The notes below the pieces were generated by a model. That model was not told the origin of the DNA, did not search any database, and worked only from the letters and a program-made list of their open reading frames with translations. A stretch of DNA of 6,141 bases from an uncultured Burkholderiales bacterium (GTDB lineage: Bacteria; Pseudomonadota; Gammaproteobacteria; Burkholderiales; Burkholderiaceae_C), in the NCBI GenBank assembly GCA_903952885.1, contig CAJBHE010000117.1, positions 1 to 6,141 of the forward strand, read 5' to 3'. Both the position numbers and the translations under genes were made by a program. Positions 1 through 5,663 of this stretch are shown here, piece by piece; positions within the stretch are counted from its first letter, which is position 1; every line of letters begins with the position of its first letter.

Positions 1-697
1 CTGTCCCCACCCGCACCATCGTGCTACCCGCCTGCACGGCGGCTTCTAGGTCGCCCGTCATGCCCATGGACAGGGTATCGAACTGGGACAGATTCAACGC
101 AGTTTTCACCTCGTCGAACAAGGCGTGCGCCTTGGCGTGCACAGCCACTTGCGCGTCAAAGCCTTCCACAGGGTCGGGGATGGTCATGAGACCGCGTAAC
201 GCCAAGCGGGGCAGCTTGGTCACTTCGGCGGCCAGCGCCAGCACGTCGGCGGGGGCGATGCCTGATTTGGTTTCGCCACCGTCGATGTTGACTTGCAGGC
301 ACACGTTCAGCGGCGCTAGGTGCTCGGGGCGTTGGTCGCTCAGGCGCTGCGCGATTTTGAGGCGGTCTACCGTGTGCGCCCAATCGAAGTGCTCGGCCAC
401 GAGTTTGGTTTTATTGCTTTGCATGGGGCCAATGCAGTGCCACACCAGCGCGGGCTGGCTGTCTTGCAGGGCGATGATTTTGTCCACGCCTTCTTGGATG
501 TAGTTTTCGCCAAAGTCGCGTTGGCCGCAGGCGGCGACTTGGCGCACATCGTCGGCGCTGAAGGTTTTGGACACGGCTAACAACTGCACGCTCTCAGCAG
601 CTCGGCCACTGGCTACACAGGCTGCAGCGATGCGGGCTTGAACGGCGTGAAGTTTGTCGCGCAGGATGTTGCTTGAATCGTGGTCTGGGGTGTTCAT
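1..697 (-). CDS. yggS: YggS/PLPBP family pyridoxal-phosphate homeostasis protein (3' end cut by window edge)
   Basis: This cytosolic PLP-binding protein of the YggS/PROSC family has no known enzymatic activity in the family and is thought to buffer free PLP and affect amino-acid and vitamin B6 balance. It reads from ATG at 697 to the left edge, giving 232 residues; family members end about 8 residues later, so almost all of it is here. Visible motifs are LLAVSK at 39-44 with the PLP-binding lysine K44, FGENY at 62-66, WHCIGPMQSNK at 86-96, the QVNIDGGETKSG region at 135-146, LSMGMTGDLEAA at 209-220, and the phosphate-binding GSTMVRVGT at 224-232. I see no clear Shine-Dalgarno before the ATG. 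The gene is divergent from the dehydrogenase at 813. The family call is firm; the physiological role is family knowledge. Confidence 0.95.
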   Translation of the reverse strand, partial: MNTPDHDSSNILRDKLHAVQARIAAACVASGRAAESVQLLAVSKTFSADDVRQVAACGQRDFGENYIQEGVDKIIALQDSQPALVWHCIGPMQSNKTKLVAEHFDWAHTVDRLKIAQRLSDQRPEHLAPLNVCLQVNIDGGETKSGIAPADVLALAAEVTKLPRLALRGLMTIPDPVEGFDAQVAVHAKAHALFDEVKTALNLSQFDTLSMGMTGDLEAAVQAGSTMVRVGT

Positions 698-774
698 GTG
701 TCAGTACTTTAACAAGGCCCACAAGGCTTGCAGGGACGTTACCTTTGTGACACGCCACGCCTCATTCGTACCCC

Positions 775-780
775 TATGAT
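775..780 (+). promoter_or_regulatory. Possible -10 box for the dehydrogenase gene in the 698-812 divergent spacer
   Basis: TATGAT matches the sigma-70 -10 consensus at five of six positions and would place the start of transcription near 787, leaving a leader of about 26 nt before the ATG at 813. No -35 box lies at a proper distance: the nearest candidates (TTGTGA at 745-750, GTGACA at 747-752) are 22 to 24 bp upstream. The yggS promoter must also lie in this 115-bp spacer, but I could not identify it. Confidence 0.3.
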
Positions 781-812
781 CCATCGCAGTTCAACCCAAC
801 ACGGAGACAACC

Positions 813-1727
813 ATGTCCAGCATCAACGCCAAAACCTACGAACCCGCCGCTTCTGCCCACGTTGCCTTCATCGGCATGGGCGTGATGGGTTTCCCCATGG
901 CCGGCCACTTGGCCACCGCCGGCCATGCGGTGACGGTATACAACCGCTCTCCCGCCAAGGCTGAAGCTTGGGTCAATGAGTTTGCCAACAGCAAAGCCCC
1001 CAAGAGTGCACTCACGCCCCGCGAAGCCGCCTTGGGCGCGAGCATTGTGTTTTGCTGCGTGGGCAATGATGCCGATTTGCGCTCGGTGGTTTTCGGCGCT
1101 GACGGTATGTTGGCTGGCATGGCTCCCGGTACGATCTTGGTCGACCACACCACAGCCTCAGCCGACGTGGCCCGAGAAATCTACGCTGCGGCCAAGAACT
1201 TAGGCATTCATTTCATTGATGCGCCTGTATCAGGCGGCCAAGGCGGCGCACAAAACGGTTTACTCACCGTGATGTGCGGCGGCGACGCTTCTGTGTTCGA
1301 TCAAGTCAAGCCTGTAGCCATGGCTTTTTCCCGCGCCTTCACCCTCATGGGCGAACCAGGCGCTGGTCAGCTGACCAAGATGGTGAACCAAATCTGTATA
1401 GCGGGCTTGGTGCAAGGCCTGAGCGAAGCCATCGCGTTTGGCCAAAAAGCGGGCCTCGACATGAACCTCGTGCTCGACGTGATTGGCAAAGGTGCCGCGC
1501 AAAGCTGGCAGCTCGACAACCGTGGCAAAACCATGGTGGCCGATAAGTTTGATTTTGGCTTTGCCGTGGATTGGATGCGCAAAGACTTGGGTCTGGTGTT
1601 TGACGAAGCCAAGCGCAACGGCGCGGTGTTGCCCGTAACGCAAATGGTGGACCAGTTTTACGGCGACGTGCAAGACATGGGCGGCAAGCGTTGGGACACG
1701 TCCAGCCTAATTAAGCGTTTGCGTTAA
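813..1727 (+). CDS. NAD(P)-dependent beta-hydroxyacid dehydrogenase (3-hydroxyisobutyrate dehydrogenase / tartronate semialdehyde reductase family)
   Basis: A 304-residue cytosolic oxidoreductase. The Rossmann motif GMGVMG is at 21-26, and the end of strand beta-2 reads YNRS (43-46). Arg45 there favours NADPH over NAD in this family. The substrate loop DAPVSGG is at 136-142, the catalytic lysine is K189 in TKMVNQ, and the conserved KDLGL is at 257-261. Most family members have a K-x-x-N-N signature; here it is K-x-x-N-Q (189-193), as I recall for GarR/GlxR tartronate semialdehyde reductases, so a short 3-hydroxy or 2-hydroxy-3-oxo acid is a reasonable substrate guess, not a demonstrated one. 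The start at 813 has GGAG at 803-806, six bases away. The first 15 or so residues extend beyond the usual family N terminus. It is monocistronic, divergent from yggS, and ends at the hairpin at 1742. The family is certain; the exact substrate is not. Confidence 0.93.
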   Translation: MSSINAKTYEPAASAHVAFIGMGVMGFPMAGHLATAGHAVTVYNRSPAKAEAWVNEFANSKAPKSALTPREAALGASIVFCCVGNDADLRSVVFGADGMLAGMAPGTILVDHTTASADVAREIYAAAKNLGIHFIDAPVSGGQGGAQNGLLTVMCGGDASVFDQVKPVAMAFSRAFTLMGEPGAGQLTKMVNQICIAGLVQGLSEAIAFGQKAGLDMNLVLDVIGKGAAQSWQLDNRGKTMVADKFDFGFAVDWMRKDLGLVFDEAKRNGAVLPVTQMVDQFYGDVQDMGGKRWDTSSLIKRLR

Positions 1728-1741
1728 ATTTAGGCGTCTAG

Positions 1742-1779
1742 AAAAAAACTCCGCCGCACCAAGCAGGTGGGGCTTTTTT
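1742..1779. terminator. Bidirectional intrinsic terminator between convergent genes
   Basis: Arms 1742-1755 and 1766-1779 pair over 14 positions with one mismatch (A1748/C1773) and two G-T wobbles, around a 10-nt loop. The core is GC-rich, with an A run on the left arm and a T run (1774-1779) on the right. Each strand therefore ends its hairpin in a U tract, so it can stop both the dehydrogenase transcript and the yraN-diaA-dolP transcript, whose last stop codon is at 1793. Confidence 0.85.
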
Positions 1780-1792
1780 GGATGATAGGCGC

Positions 1793-2488
1793 TTATTTGA
1801 TCGGCGTCACCACAGGCTGCTCTGATCTAGCTGGAACAACAGGCGCATTTAAGTTCACCGATTCTGGATTGCTGCGTTTGGGTTGCATGGCGCGCAGCTC
1901 GTCTTCGGTGAGATAGTCAAACACGCGCACCACTCGTTTGACGCCGCTCACGCTGCGCACCACATCTGTAGCACGTTTGGCTTCGCGTTGGGTCACACGA
2001 CCCATCAGATAAATGGTGCCGCGTTCGCTGACTACTTTGAACACATTGGCAAATACATCCTCCGTGTCTACCATCGAGGCCTTGACTTTGGCAACCATCA
2101 ACACATCGTTCGCGCGTTCGCTGGTGCTGGATCCCGTACCAATGGCGAGCTCGTTCACCACGGCACGTACATTTTCTACACGACTGACCAAAGATTCCAC
2201 CTGCCGACGCACGGTGTCGTTGGACACCTCGCCCGTGATCAACACTTGGCGGTTGTAGCTGGTGATGTTGATGTGCTCTTTGTTTCCAAAGTTTTCGCGC
2301 ATGGCTGTGCCACTGCGTTGTTCAATCATTTCATCTTCAAGTTGAATGCCAGCTGTACGACGGTCGCTAGCCACCATTGCTCCACCGATGACGCCGCCAA
2401 ACATCAAAGGTGCCGCACAAGAAGCGAGCCCCAAACACATGACCAAAGTAGACAGCAACGAAGCTGTGGATTTATTAAAAATTTTCAT
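1793..2488 (-). CDS. dolP: Double BON-domain outer-membrane lipoprotein, DolP (YraP) family
   Basis: A 231-residue lipoprotein. The N terminus has two lysines, a hydrophobic stretch and the lipobox LASC with lipidated Cys24; Ala at +2 predicts Lol-dependent sorting to the outer membrane. Two BON domains follow, roughly residues 49-117 and 125-193, each with the hydrophobic-Gly pattern typical of BON (VLITGEV at 82-88, IYLMGRV at 159-165). DolP in E. coli supports outer-membrane integrity and binds anionic phospholipid through its second BON domain; that role is inferred here by homology and position. A proline-containing tail of about 38 residues follows the second BON, longer than in the 191-residue E. 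coli protein. The ATG at 2488 overlaps the diaA stop in an ATGA, implying translational coupling. It is the last gene of the operon. Confidence 0.92.
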   Translation of the reverse strand: MKIFNKSTASLLSTLVMCLGLASCAAPLMFGGVIGGAMVASDRRTAGIQLEDEMIEQRSGTAMRENFGNKEHINITSYNRQVLITGEVSNDTVRRQVESLVSRVENVRAVVNELAIGTGSSTSERANDVLMVAKVKASMVDTEDVFANVFKVVSERGTIYLMGRVTQREAKRATDVVRSVSGVKRVVRVFDYLTEDELRAMQPKRSNPESVNLNAPVVPARSEQPVVTPIK

Positions 2489-3084
2489 GCTTTACTTTCT
2501 GTGTCACCAAGCAATTGCGCGTCCACGCCATCGCAAATGCAATGGATGGTCAGCAAGTGGACTTCTTGAATACGGGCAGTGCGATCGTGTGGCACACAAA
2601 TGTGCACATCGGTTTCACGCAAAGCCATGCTCATCTTGCCGCCCCCTTTGCCTGTGAGGGCCACCACAGTCATGTCGCGTTCATGCGCGGCTTGAATGGC
2701 GGCCAACACATTGGGTGAGCTGCCGCTGGTGGTGATGGCAAGTAGTACGTCGCCAGACTGCCCCAGAGCGCGGACTTGCTTGGCGAAAATTTGCTCAAAG
2801 CTGTAGTCGTTGGCGATGGCCGTGATGATGGAGGTGTCGGTGGTCAGCGCAATGGCGCCCAATTCGGGGCGTTCACGCTCAAAGCGGCCTACAAATTCAG
2901 CAGCAAAATGCTGAGCATCCGCGGCTGAGCCACCATTACCGCAAGCCAGCACTTTGCCACCACTTGTGACGCTTGCCAGTACGGCCGACACAGCGGCGGC
3001 GATGGGTTTAGACAAGACTTGCGCGGCCTGGTATTTCAGGTCGGCAGAGTCAATGAAGTGTTGTTCAATTCGTTGCTCGAGCAT
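2485..3084 (-). CDS. diaA: SIS-domain protein, DiaA / GmhA (sedoheptulose-7-phosphate isomerase) family
   Basis: A 199-residue single-SIS-domain protein, close to the 196 residues of E. coli DiaA. Sugar-phosphate-binding motifs are CGNGGSAADAQHF at 48-60 and TSGSSPN at 119-125; the C-terminal RIQEVHLLTIHCICD is at 171-185. DiaA is a DnaA-binding initiation regulator; its paralogue GmhA makes heptose-7-phosphate for lipopolysaccharide. Synteny (yraN upstream, dolP downstream) argues for DiaA, yet residues matching the GmhA metal/catalytic set are present: H59, E63, Q173 and H181. The product may thus be an active isomerase. I chose ATG at 3084 (MLEQRIEQHF), the usual start of this family. A TTG at 3111 would add nine residues and overlap yraN; no strong Shine-Dalgarno supports either. 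The stop shares ATGA with dolP. Confidence 0.9.
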   Translation of the reverse strand: MLEQRIEQHFIDSADLKYQAAQVLSKPIAAAVSAVLASVTSGGKVLACGNGGSAADAQHFAAEFVGRFERERPELGAIALTTDTSIITAIANDYSFEQIFAKQVRALGQSGDVLLAITTSGSSPNVLAAIQAAHERDMTVVALTGKGGGKMSMALRETDVHICVPHDRTARIQEVHLLTIHCICDGVDAQLLGDTESKA

Positions 3085-3100
3085 GATGCCAATGATACCT

Positions 3101-3493
3101 TTAAGCGCCAAAAGCAGCTTTCAACCATTGCATATGGTTGCCCTCAACAGCGACCACATCAAATCGACACGGGGGAATTTGACCCAGTTTTAAGAGGTAG
3201 TGCTGGGCTGCAAACACAATCCGCCGCTGTTTGGCAAACGTCACGCTGGCCATCGCGCCGCCATGCTCGGCGCTGGCTCGGTTTCGCACCTCAACAAATA
3301 CCAGCGTGCCTTGTGTATCGCGCATGATCAAATCTATTTCGCCGCCACCCCTTCCCGGCGTTCGATAATTGCGGTGCATCAATTGCAAGCCATGTGTTTG
3401 TAAATGCTGCAACGCGCGGTTTTCAGCCGCATCTCCTTTTTGCTTAGTGGTAGTTGGCAAGTGTTCTTGCAATTGACCTTTAGGCTTGTTCAC
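3101..3493 (-). CDS. yraN: YraN / UPF0102 family protein with a predicted PD-(D/E)xK nuclease-like fold
   Basis: A 130-residue protein, matching the 131 residues of E. coli YraN. The family signature is complete: GDAAENRA at 20-27, GEIDLI at 51-56, and VFVEVR at 65-70, where the usual lysine of the E-x-K motif is Arg70. FDVVAV follows at 111-116. The fold resembles Holliday-junction-resolvase nucleases, but the cellular role of the family is not settled. The open frame continues upstream to 3685 across rsmI, but translation should begin at GTG 3493: AGGAGA (3498-3503) precedes it at four bases and the length then fits the family. It is the first gene of the yraN-diaA-dolP operon and is divergent from rsmI with only 12 bp between start codons. 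Confidence 0.9.
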   Translation of the reverse strand: MNKPKGQLQEHLPTTTKQKGDAAENRALQHLQTHGLQLMHRNYRTPGRGGGEIDLIMRDTQGTLVFVEVRNRASAEHGGAMASVTFAKQRRIVFAAQHYLLKLGQIPPCRFDVVAVEGNHMQWLKAAFGA

Positions 3494-3497
3494 AACA

Positions 3498-3503
3498 TCT
3501 CCT
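3498..3503 (-). promoter_or_regulatory. Ribosome binding site that fixes the yraN GTG start
   Basis: On the minus strand this reads AGGAGA, a near-perfect Shine-Dalgarno, followed by TGTT and then GTG at 3493. It decides the start of yraN inside a longer open frame. On the plus strand the same bases (TCTCCT) sit just before the rsmI ATG at 3506. Confidence 0.85.
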
Positions 3504-3505
3504 AG

Positions 3506-4426
3506 ATGAACGTTAACTTTGACTCCGCTTTGACGGCCGCCCATGCTGCCGCAGCAACGCAGAACCATCCCGCTGGCACGTTGTATGTGGTGGCCACGCC
3601 GATTGGCAATTTGGCTGACATCAGTCTTCGTGCGCTGCATGTGCTGAGTCTTTGCGATACGCTGGCGTGTGAGGACACGCGTCACTCACAAACTTTGTTG
3701 CGTGCTTACGGGATCGACAAATCGTCCTCGCATTGGTTGGCGGTGCATCAACACAACGAGGCCGAAGCCGCTGAAGAACTCATTCGCCGTCTACAAGCCG
3801 GCCAACGCGTGGCCTATGTGAGCGATGCAGGGACGCCTGCCGTAAGCGATCCTGGCGCTCGTTTGGCGTGGCAGGTTCATAGCGCGGGCTTGCGCGTCAT
3901 GCCCTTGCCTGGCGCAAGTAGCGTGACCGCGCTTTTAAGCGCGTGCGGCACGCCCGCACATGATTCATCGGGTTTTGTGTTTGTGGGCTTCTTGCCCTCC
4001 AAGGCTACCGAGCGCGGCCATGCCATTGAGGTGCTGGGTCAAGAGCCGCGCACACAAGTCCTGCTAGAAGCGCCGCATCGCATCGAAGCCCTGGCTACTG
4101 CGTTGGGTGTTTTAGGACAACGCTCAGTGACTGTAGGCCGTGAACTGACAAAGCAATTTGAAGAGATTGCCACGATGCCTGCGCAAAATTTAAGTACATG
4201 GTTCGCAGGCAACACGCAGCGCTCGCGTGGCGAGTTTGCTTTGGTGTTGCATGCCCAACCTAAATTGCGTTCTGAAGGCTTTGACAACGACCGCTTGCTG
4301 AAGATCTTGATGCAAGAACTGCCGTTGAAAACAGCGGTGAAAGTGGCTGCAGAAATCAGCGGCGAACCAAAAAATGCGCTGTATGTTCGAGCTTTGGAAC
4401 TGAAGCAAGCTTCTGCTGAGTTTTAG
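3506..4426 (+). CDS. rsmI: 16S rRNA (cytidine(1402)-2'-O)-methyltransferase RsmI
   Basis: A 306-residue tetrapyrrole-methylase-fold SAM-dependent enzyme that 2'-O-methylates C1402 in the decoding centre of 16S rRNA, working with RsmH on the same nucleotide. Family motifs in order: TPIGNLAD at 31-38, CEDTRH at 55-60, VSDAGTPAVSDPG at 105-117, PLPGASS at 133-139, EAPHR at 188-192, GRELTK at 211-216 and RGEF at 241-244. It is about 20 residues longer than E. coli RsmI (286), mostly an N-terminal extension. ATG 3506 is the first possible start because an in-frame TAG (3503-3505) directly precedes it, but there is no Shine-Dalgarno; the preceding bases are CTCCT, the complement of one. Its promoter must lie within yraN. 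The stop is 3 bp from the 3' end of the opposing tRNA gene. Confidence 0.96.
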   Translation: MNVNFDSALTAAHAAAATQNHPAGTLYVVATPIGNLADISLRALHVLSLCDTLACEDTRHSQTLLRAYGIDKSSSHWLAVHQHNEAEAAEELIRRLQAGQRVAYVSDAGTPAVSDPGARLAWQVHSAGLRVMPLPGASSVTALLSACGTPAHDSSGFVFVGFLPSKATERGHAIEVLGQEPRTQVLLEAPHRIEALATALGVLGQRSVTVGRELTKQFEEIATMPAQNLSTWFAGNTQRSRGEFALVLHAQPKLRSEGFDNDRLLKILMQELPLKTAVKVAAEISGEPKNALYVRALELKQASAEF

Positions 4427-4429
4427 GCT

Positions 4430-4505
4430 TGGTGCGGCTGGCGGGGATCGAACCCACGACCCTTGGCTTCGGAGGCCAATACTCTATCCACTGAGCTACA
4501 GCCGC
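4430..4505 (-). tRNA. tRNA-Arg (anticodon CCG)
   Basis: A 76-nt cloverleaf on the minus strand, including an encoded CCA (4430-4432) and discriminator A (4433). The acceptor stem pairs 4499-4505 with 4434-4440 over 7 bp. The D arm is GCTC/GAGT with an 8-nt loop. The anticodon stem TTGGC/GCCAA holds the loop CTCCGAA, giving anticodon CCG, which reads the Arg codon CGG. The T arm is GTGGG/CCCGC with loop TTCGATC, and the variable loop is five bases. The gene lies tail-to-tail with rsmI. I see no intrinsic terminator beyond its 3' end, where the DNA is rsmI coding sequence. Confidence 0.97.
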
Positions 4506-4513
4506 ACTTTTTT
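4432..4513 (+). terminator. Possible rsmI terminator formed by the antisense strand of the tRNA gene
   Basis: Read in the rsmI direction, 4432-4440 pairs perfectly with 4499-4507 for 9 bp. This is the complement of the tRNA acceptor stem plus two further pairs, and it is followed at once by six T (4508-4513). The 58 bases inside can also fold as the complement of the tRNA arms. The stem-plus-T-run geometry fits an intrinsic terminator, though the enclosed region is far larger than a normal loop. No other terminator for rsmI is visible. Confidence 0.4.
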
Positions 4514-4522
4514 CACGGGTCT

Positions 4523-4528
4523 ATTGTA
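4523..4528 (-). promoter_or_regulatory. Candidate -10 box for tRNA-Arg
   Basis: The minus strand reads TACAAT, five of six to consensus, about 17 bp upstream of the mature tRNA 5' end, giving a leader of roughly 10 nt. The segment at a -35 position (about 4545-4551) matches TTGACA poorly. The call rests on position and the -10 alone. Confidence 0.4.
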
Positions 4529-4537
4529 GGCCCCCGC

Positions 4538-4543
4538 TATAAT
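4538..4543 (+). promoter_or_regulatory. -10 box for the cytochrome c gene
   Basis: A perfect TATAAT in the context CGCTATAAT, followed by a leader of about 30 nt that contains AGGA at 4570-4573. No good -35 hexamer is found 16 to 18 bp upstream; TTCACG at 4512-4517 is 20 bp away. It lies only 9 bp from the opposing tRNA -10 box. Confidence 0.55.
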
Positions 4544-4580
4544 TTGATGAGTTCCAAAGCTACCCCATCAGGATTTAAAA

Positions 4581-5087
4581 ATGAGCGACCCACTTCACGA
4601 AGAAGCCCATACTGGCCCTATCAAAACACCTGCACAGCTTTTAATGGCTGTGTTGTATTCGTTTGTTCTGCCTGTTTTCATCATCATTGGCTTGGTCGCT
4701 TATGTCACTTCGGGCAATAAGCCTCAAGCTGGCGCTTCTACCGAGCCTGAGTCAATTGCAGCGCGTATTCAAAAGGTGGGTTCTGTTGAAATTAAAGACG
4801 CAAACCGTGCTGCACGCAGTGGTGAAGATGTTTTCAAAGCCCAGTGCTCGGCATGTCATGCCGCAGGTCTTGCTGGTTCGCCAAAGTTTGGCGATAGAGG
4901 AGCTTGGGCTCCGCGCATTGCCAAAGGGTATGAAACTTTGCTGACCTCCGCTCTCAAAGGCAAGGGCGCAATGGGTCCACAAGGTGGTGGTGATTACGAA
5001 GACTTCGAAATCGGACGTGGTGTTGCTTACATGGCCAATGCAGCCGGTGCAAAGTTTATTGAACCTAAAAAGCCTGAAGATAAATAA
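4581..5087 (+). CDS. Membrane-anchored monoheme c-type cytochrome (cytochrome c5-like)
   Basis: A 168-residue protein with a short cytoplasmic N terminus, one membrane segment at about 20-43, a linker, and a periplasmic class I cytochrome c domain from about residue 80. Heme attaches at CSACH (89-93), with His93 as one axial ligand. Met131 in KGAMGP is the likely second ligand, and the GGGDYEDFEIGRGVAYMAN stretch (135-153) is typical of the cytochrome c5 group. It presumably passes electrons between the quinol-oxidising complex and terminal oxidases at the periplasmic face; this is inferred from the family. ATG at 4581 has AGGA seven bases upstream, and a TATAAT lies at 4538. It appears monocistronic and ends at a strong hairpin. 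The N-terminal anchor seems uncleaved, since no signal-peptidase site is apparent. Confidence 0.9.
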   Translation: MSDPLHEEAHTGPIKTPAQLLMAVLYSFVLPVFIIIGLVAYVTSGNKPQAGASTEPESIAARIQKVGSVEIKDANRAARSGEDVFKAQCSACHAAGLAGSPKFGDRGAWAPRIAKGYETLLTSALKGKGAMGPQGGGDYEDFEIGRGVAYMANAAGAKFIEPKKPEDK

Positions 5088-5102
5088 TTTTGCCACTCAA
5101 CT

Positions 5103-5128
5103 AAAACCGGCTAATTGCCGGTTTTTTT
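5103..5128. terminator. Intrinsic terminator shared by the cytochrome c gene and the convergent operon
   Basis: AAAACCGGC (5103-5111) pairs perfectly with GCCGGTTTT (5117-5125) around a 5-nt loop, and seven T run from 5122 to 5128 on the plus strand. In the opposite direction the hairpin ends in four U, so termination of the minus-strand operon is possible but weaker. The stop codon of the minus-strand gene (5127-5129) touches the hairpin. Confidence 0.9.
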
Positions 5129-5663
5129 ACGCCTTTATTTCTTTTGTAGTATTTTGCGGTCTCCGTACATAGCCGAAGCGCTTTGGAAGCTCTTGCGTTC
5201 TCATGTCTTGAGGCACCCACAGCCCTGTTTCAATGAAGTCTGCGGCGTGCAAGACGTCTTGTGTATGAACCAAACCAAAACCCTGCTCTGTATCGAGATA
5301 CAAACGTCCGTGTTCATCAACAATGCAGCGCTGCATGCGTGCGGATGTTCCTGTGTGAGACCGTATGCCGCCATCCGGTTGCAATCGCCAAACCCAAGGC
5401 GTGGCTTCTAGCTGTACGAATACCCGTTGCGGTCCATTTTGAAAAAACCACTGCCCTTGCTTGTCGCTCGCGTAATTCCGCCCAATGAAGTCGATGAGTT
5501 TCTCGTGTGTCAGGCGTGATCCTTTGCTTTGTGCAAAGGATCCAAGTGCTTGCGTTTGTTCATCACGCATGTACCAATCACCGCGTGCGTCTAACCCCAA
5601 CCAACCGTAACAGTCTGGCACATCAGGCCACTTGGCCATGGCTTTTAAAACGAGGTCATCCAT
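5127..5663 (-). CDS. Conserved Trp-rich protein of unknown function
   Basis: A 178-residue soluble protein with no signal peptide or membrane segment. It resembles a conserved Burkholderiales family that I recall carrying a DUF29xx label (DUF2946 or DUF2944; I am not sure which), and no function is known to me. It has seven tryptophans (W12, 21, 30, 72, 90, 92, 149). Its beta-rich repeats of aromatic-Gly-Asp type, such as GWLGLDARGDWYMRD at 20-34, QWFFQNGPQR at 71-80 and IVDEHGRLYLD at 114-124, look like short strand-turn-strand units. ATG 5663 overlaps the last 8 bp of the upstream hydrolase gene, so the two are probably co-translated. The C-terminal 15 residues are polar and charged. It ends at the shared hairpin facing the cytochrome gene. 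Confidence 0.8.
   Translation of the reverse strand: MDDLVLKAMAKWPDVPDCYGWLGLDARGDWYMRDEQTQALGSFAQSKGSRLTHEKLIDFIGRNYASDKQGQWFFQNGPQRVFVQLEATPWVWRLQPDGGIRSHTGTSARMQRCIVDEHGRLYLDTEQGFGLVHTQDVLHAADFIETGLWVPQDMRTQELPKRFGYVRRPQNTTKEIKA

Noticed and set aside
698..753. Inverted GTGTCA / TGACAC in the yggS-dehydrogenase spacer
   Set aside because: Six-base arms about 44 bp apart with no further symmetry are too weak to call an operator.
1883..2569. Long open frame (228 codons) on the plus strand opposite dolP and the end of diaA
   Set aside because: It is His/Ala-rich without domain signals and lies entirely antisense to recognised genes; it is the codon shadow expected in GC-rich DNA.
3085..3111. 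TTG start of the diaA-like gene at 3111
   Set aside because: It would overlap yraN and add nine residues not typical of the family; the ATG at 3084 begins the recognised N terminus.
3517..3534. Direct repeat CTTTGAC, two copies spaced 11 bp, near the rsmI start
   Set aside because: Seven bases inside coding sequence is within chance, and there is no third copy or known operator match.
3494..3685. N-terminal extension of yraN up to 3685
   Set aside because: It is antisense to rsmI, has no family similarity, and a strong Shine-Dalgarno with GTG at 3493 gives the correct family length.
4402..4413. GAAGC/GCTTC hairpin near the rsmI 3' end as a terminator
   Set aside because: It has a two-base loop, lies within coding sequence, and no T run follows directly on either strand.
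4430..4505. tRNA-Arg as an integration (att) site for a mobile element
   Set aside because: No integrase gene, no duplicated tRNA 3' fragment and no foreign-looking genes flank it in this window.
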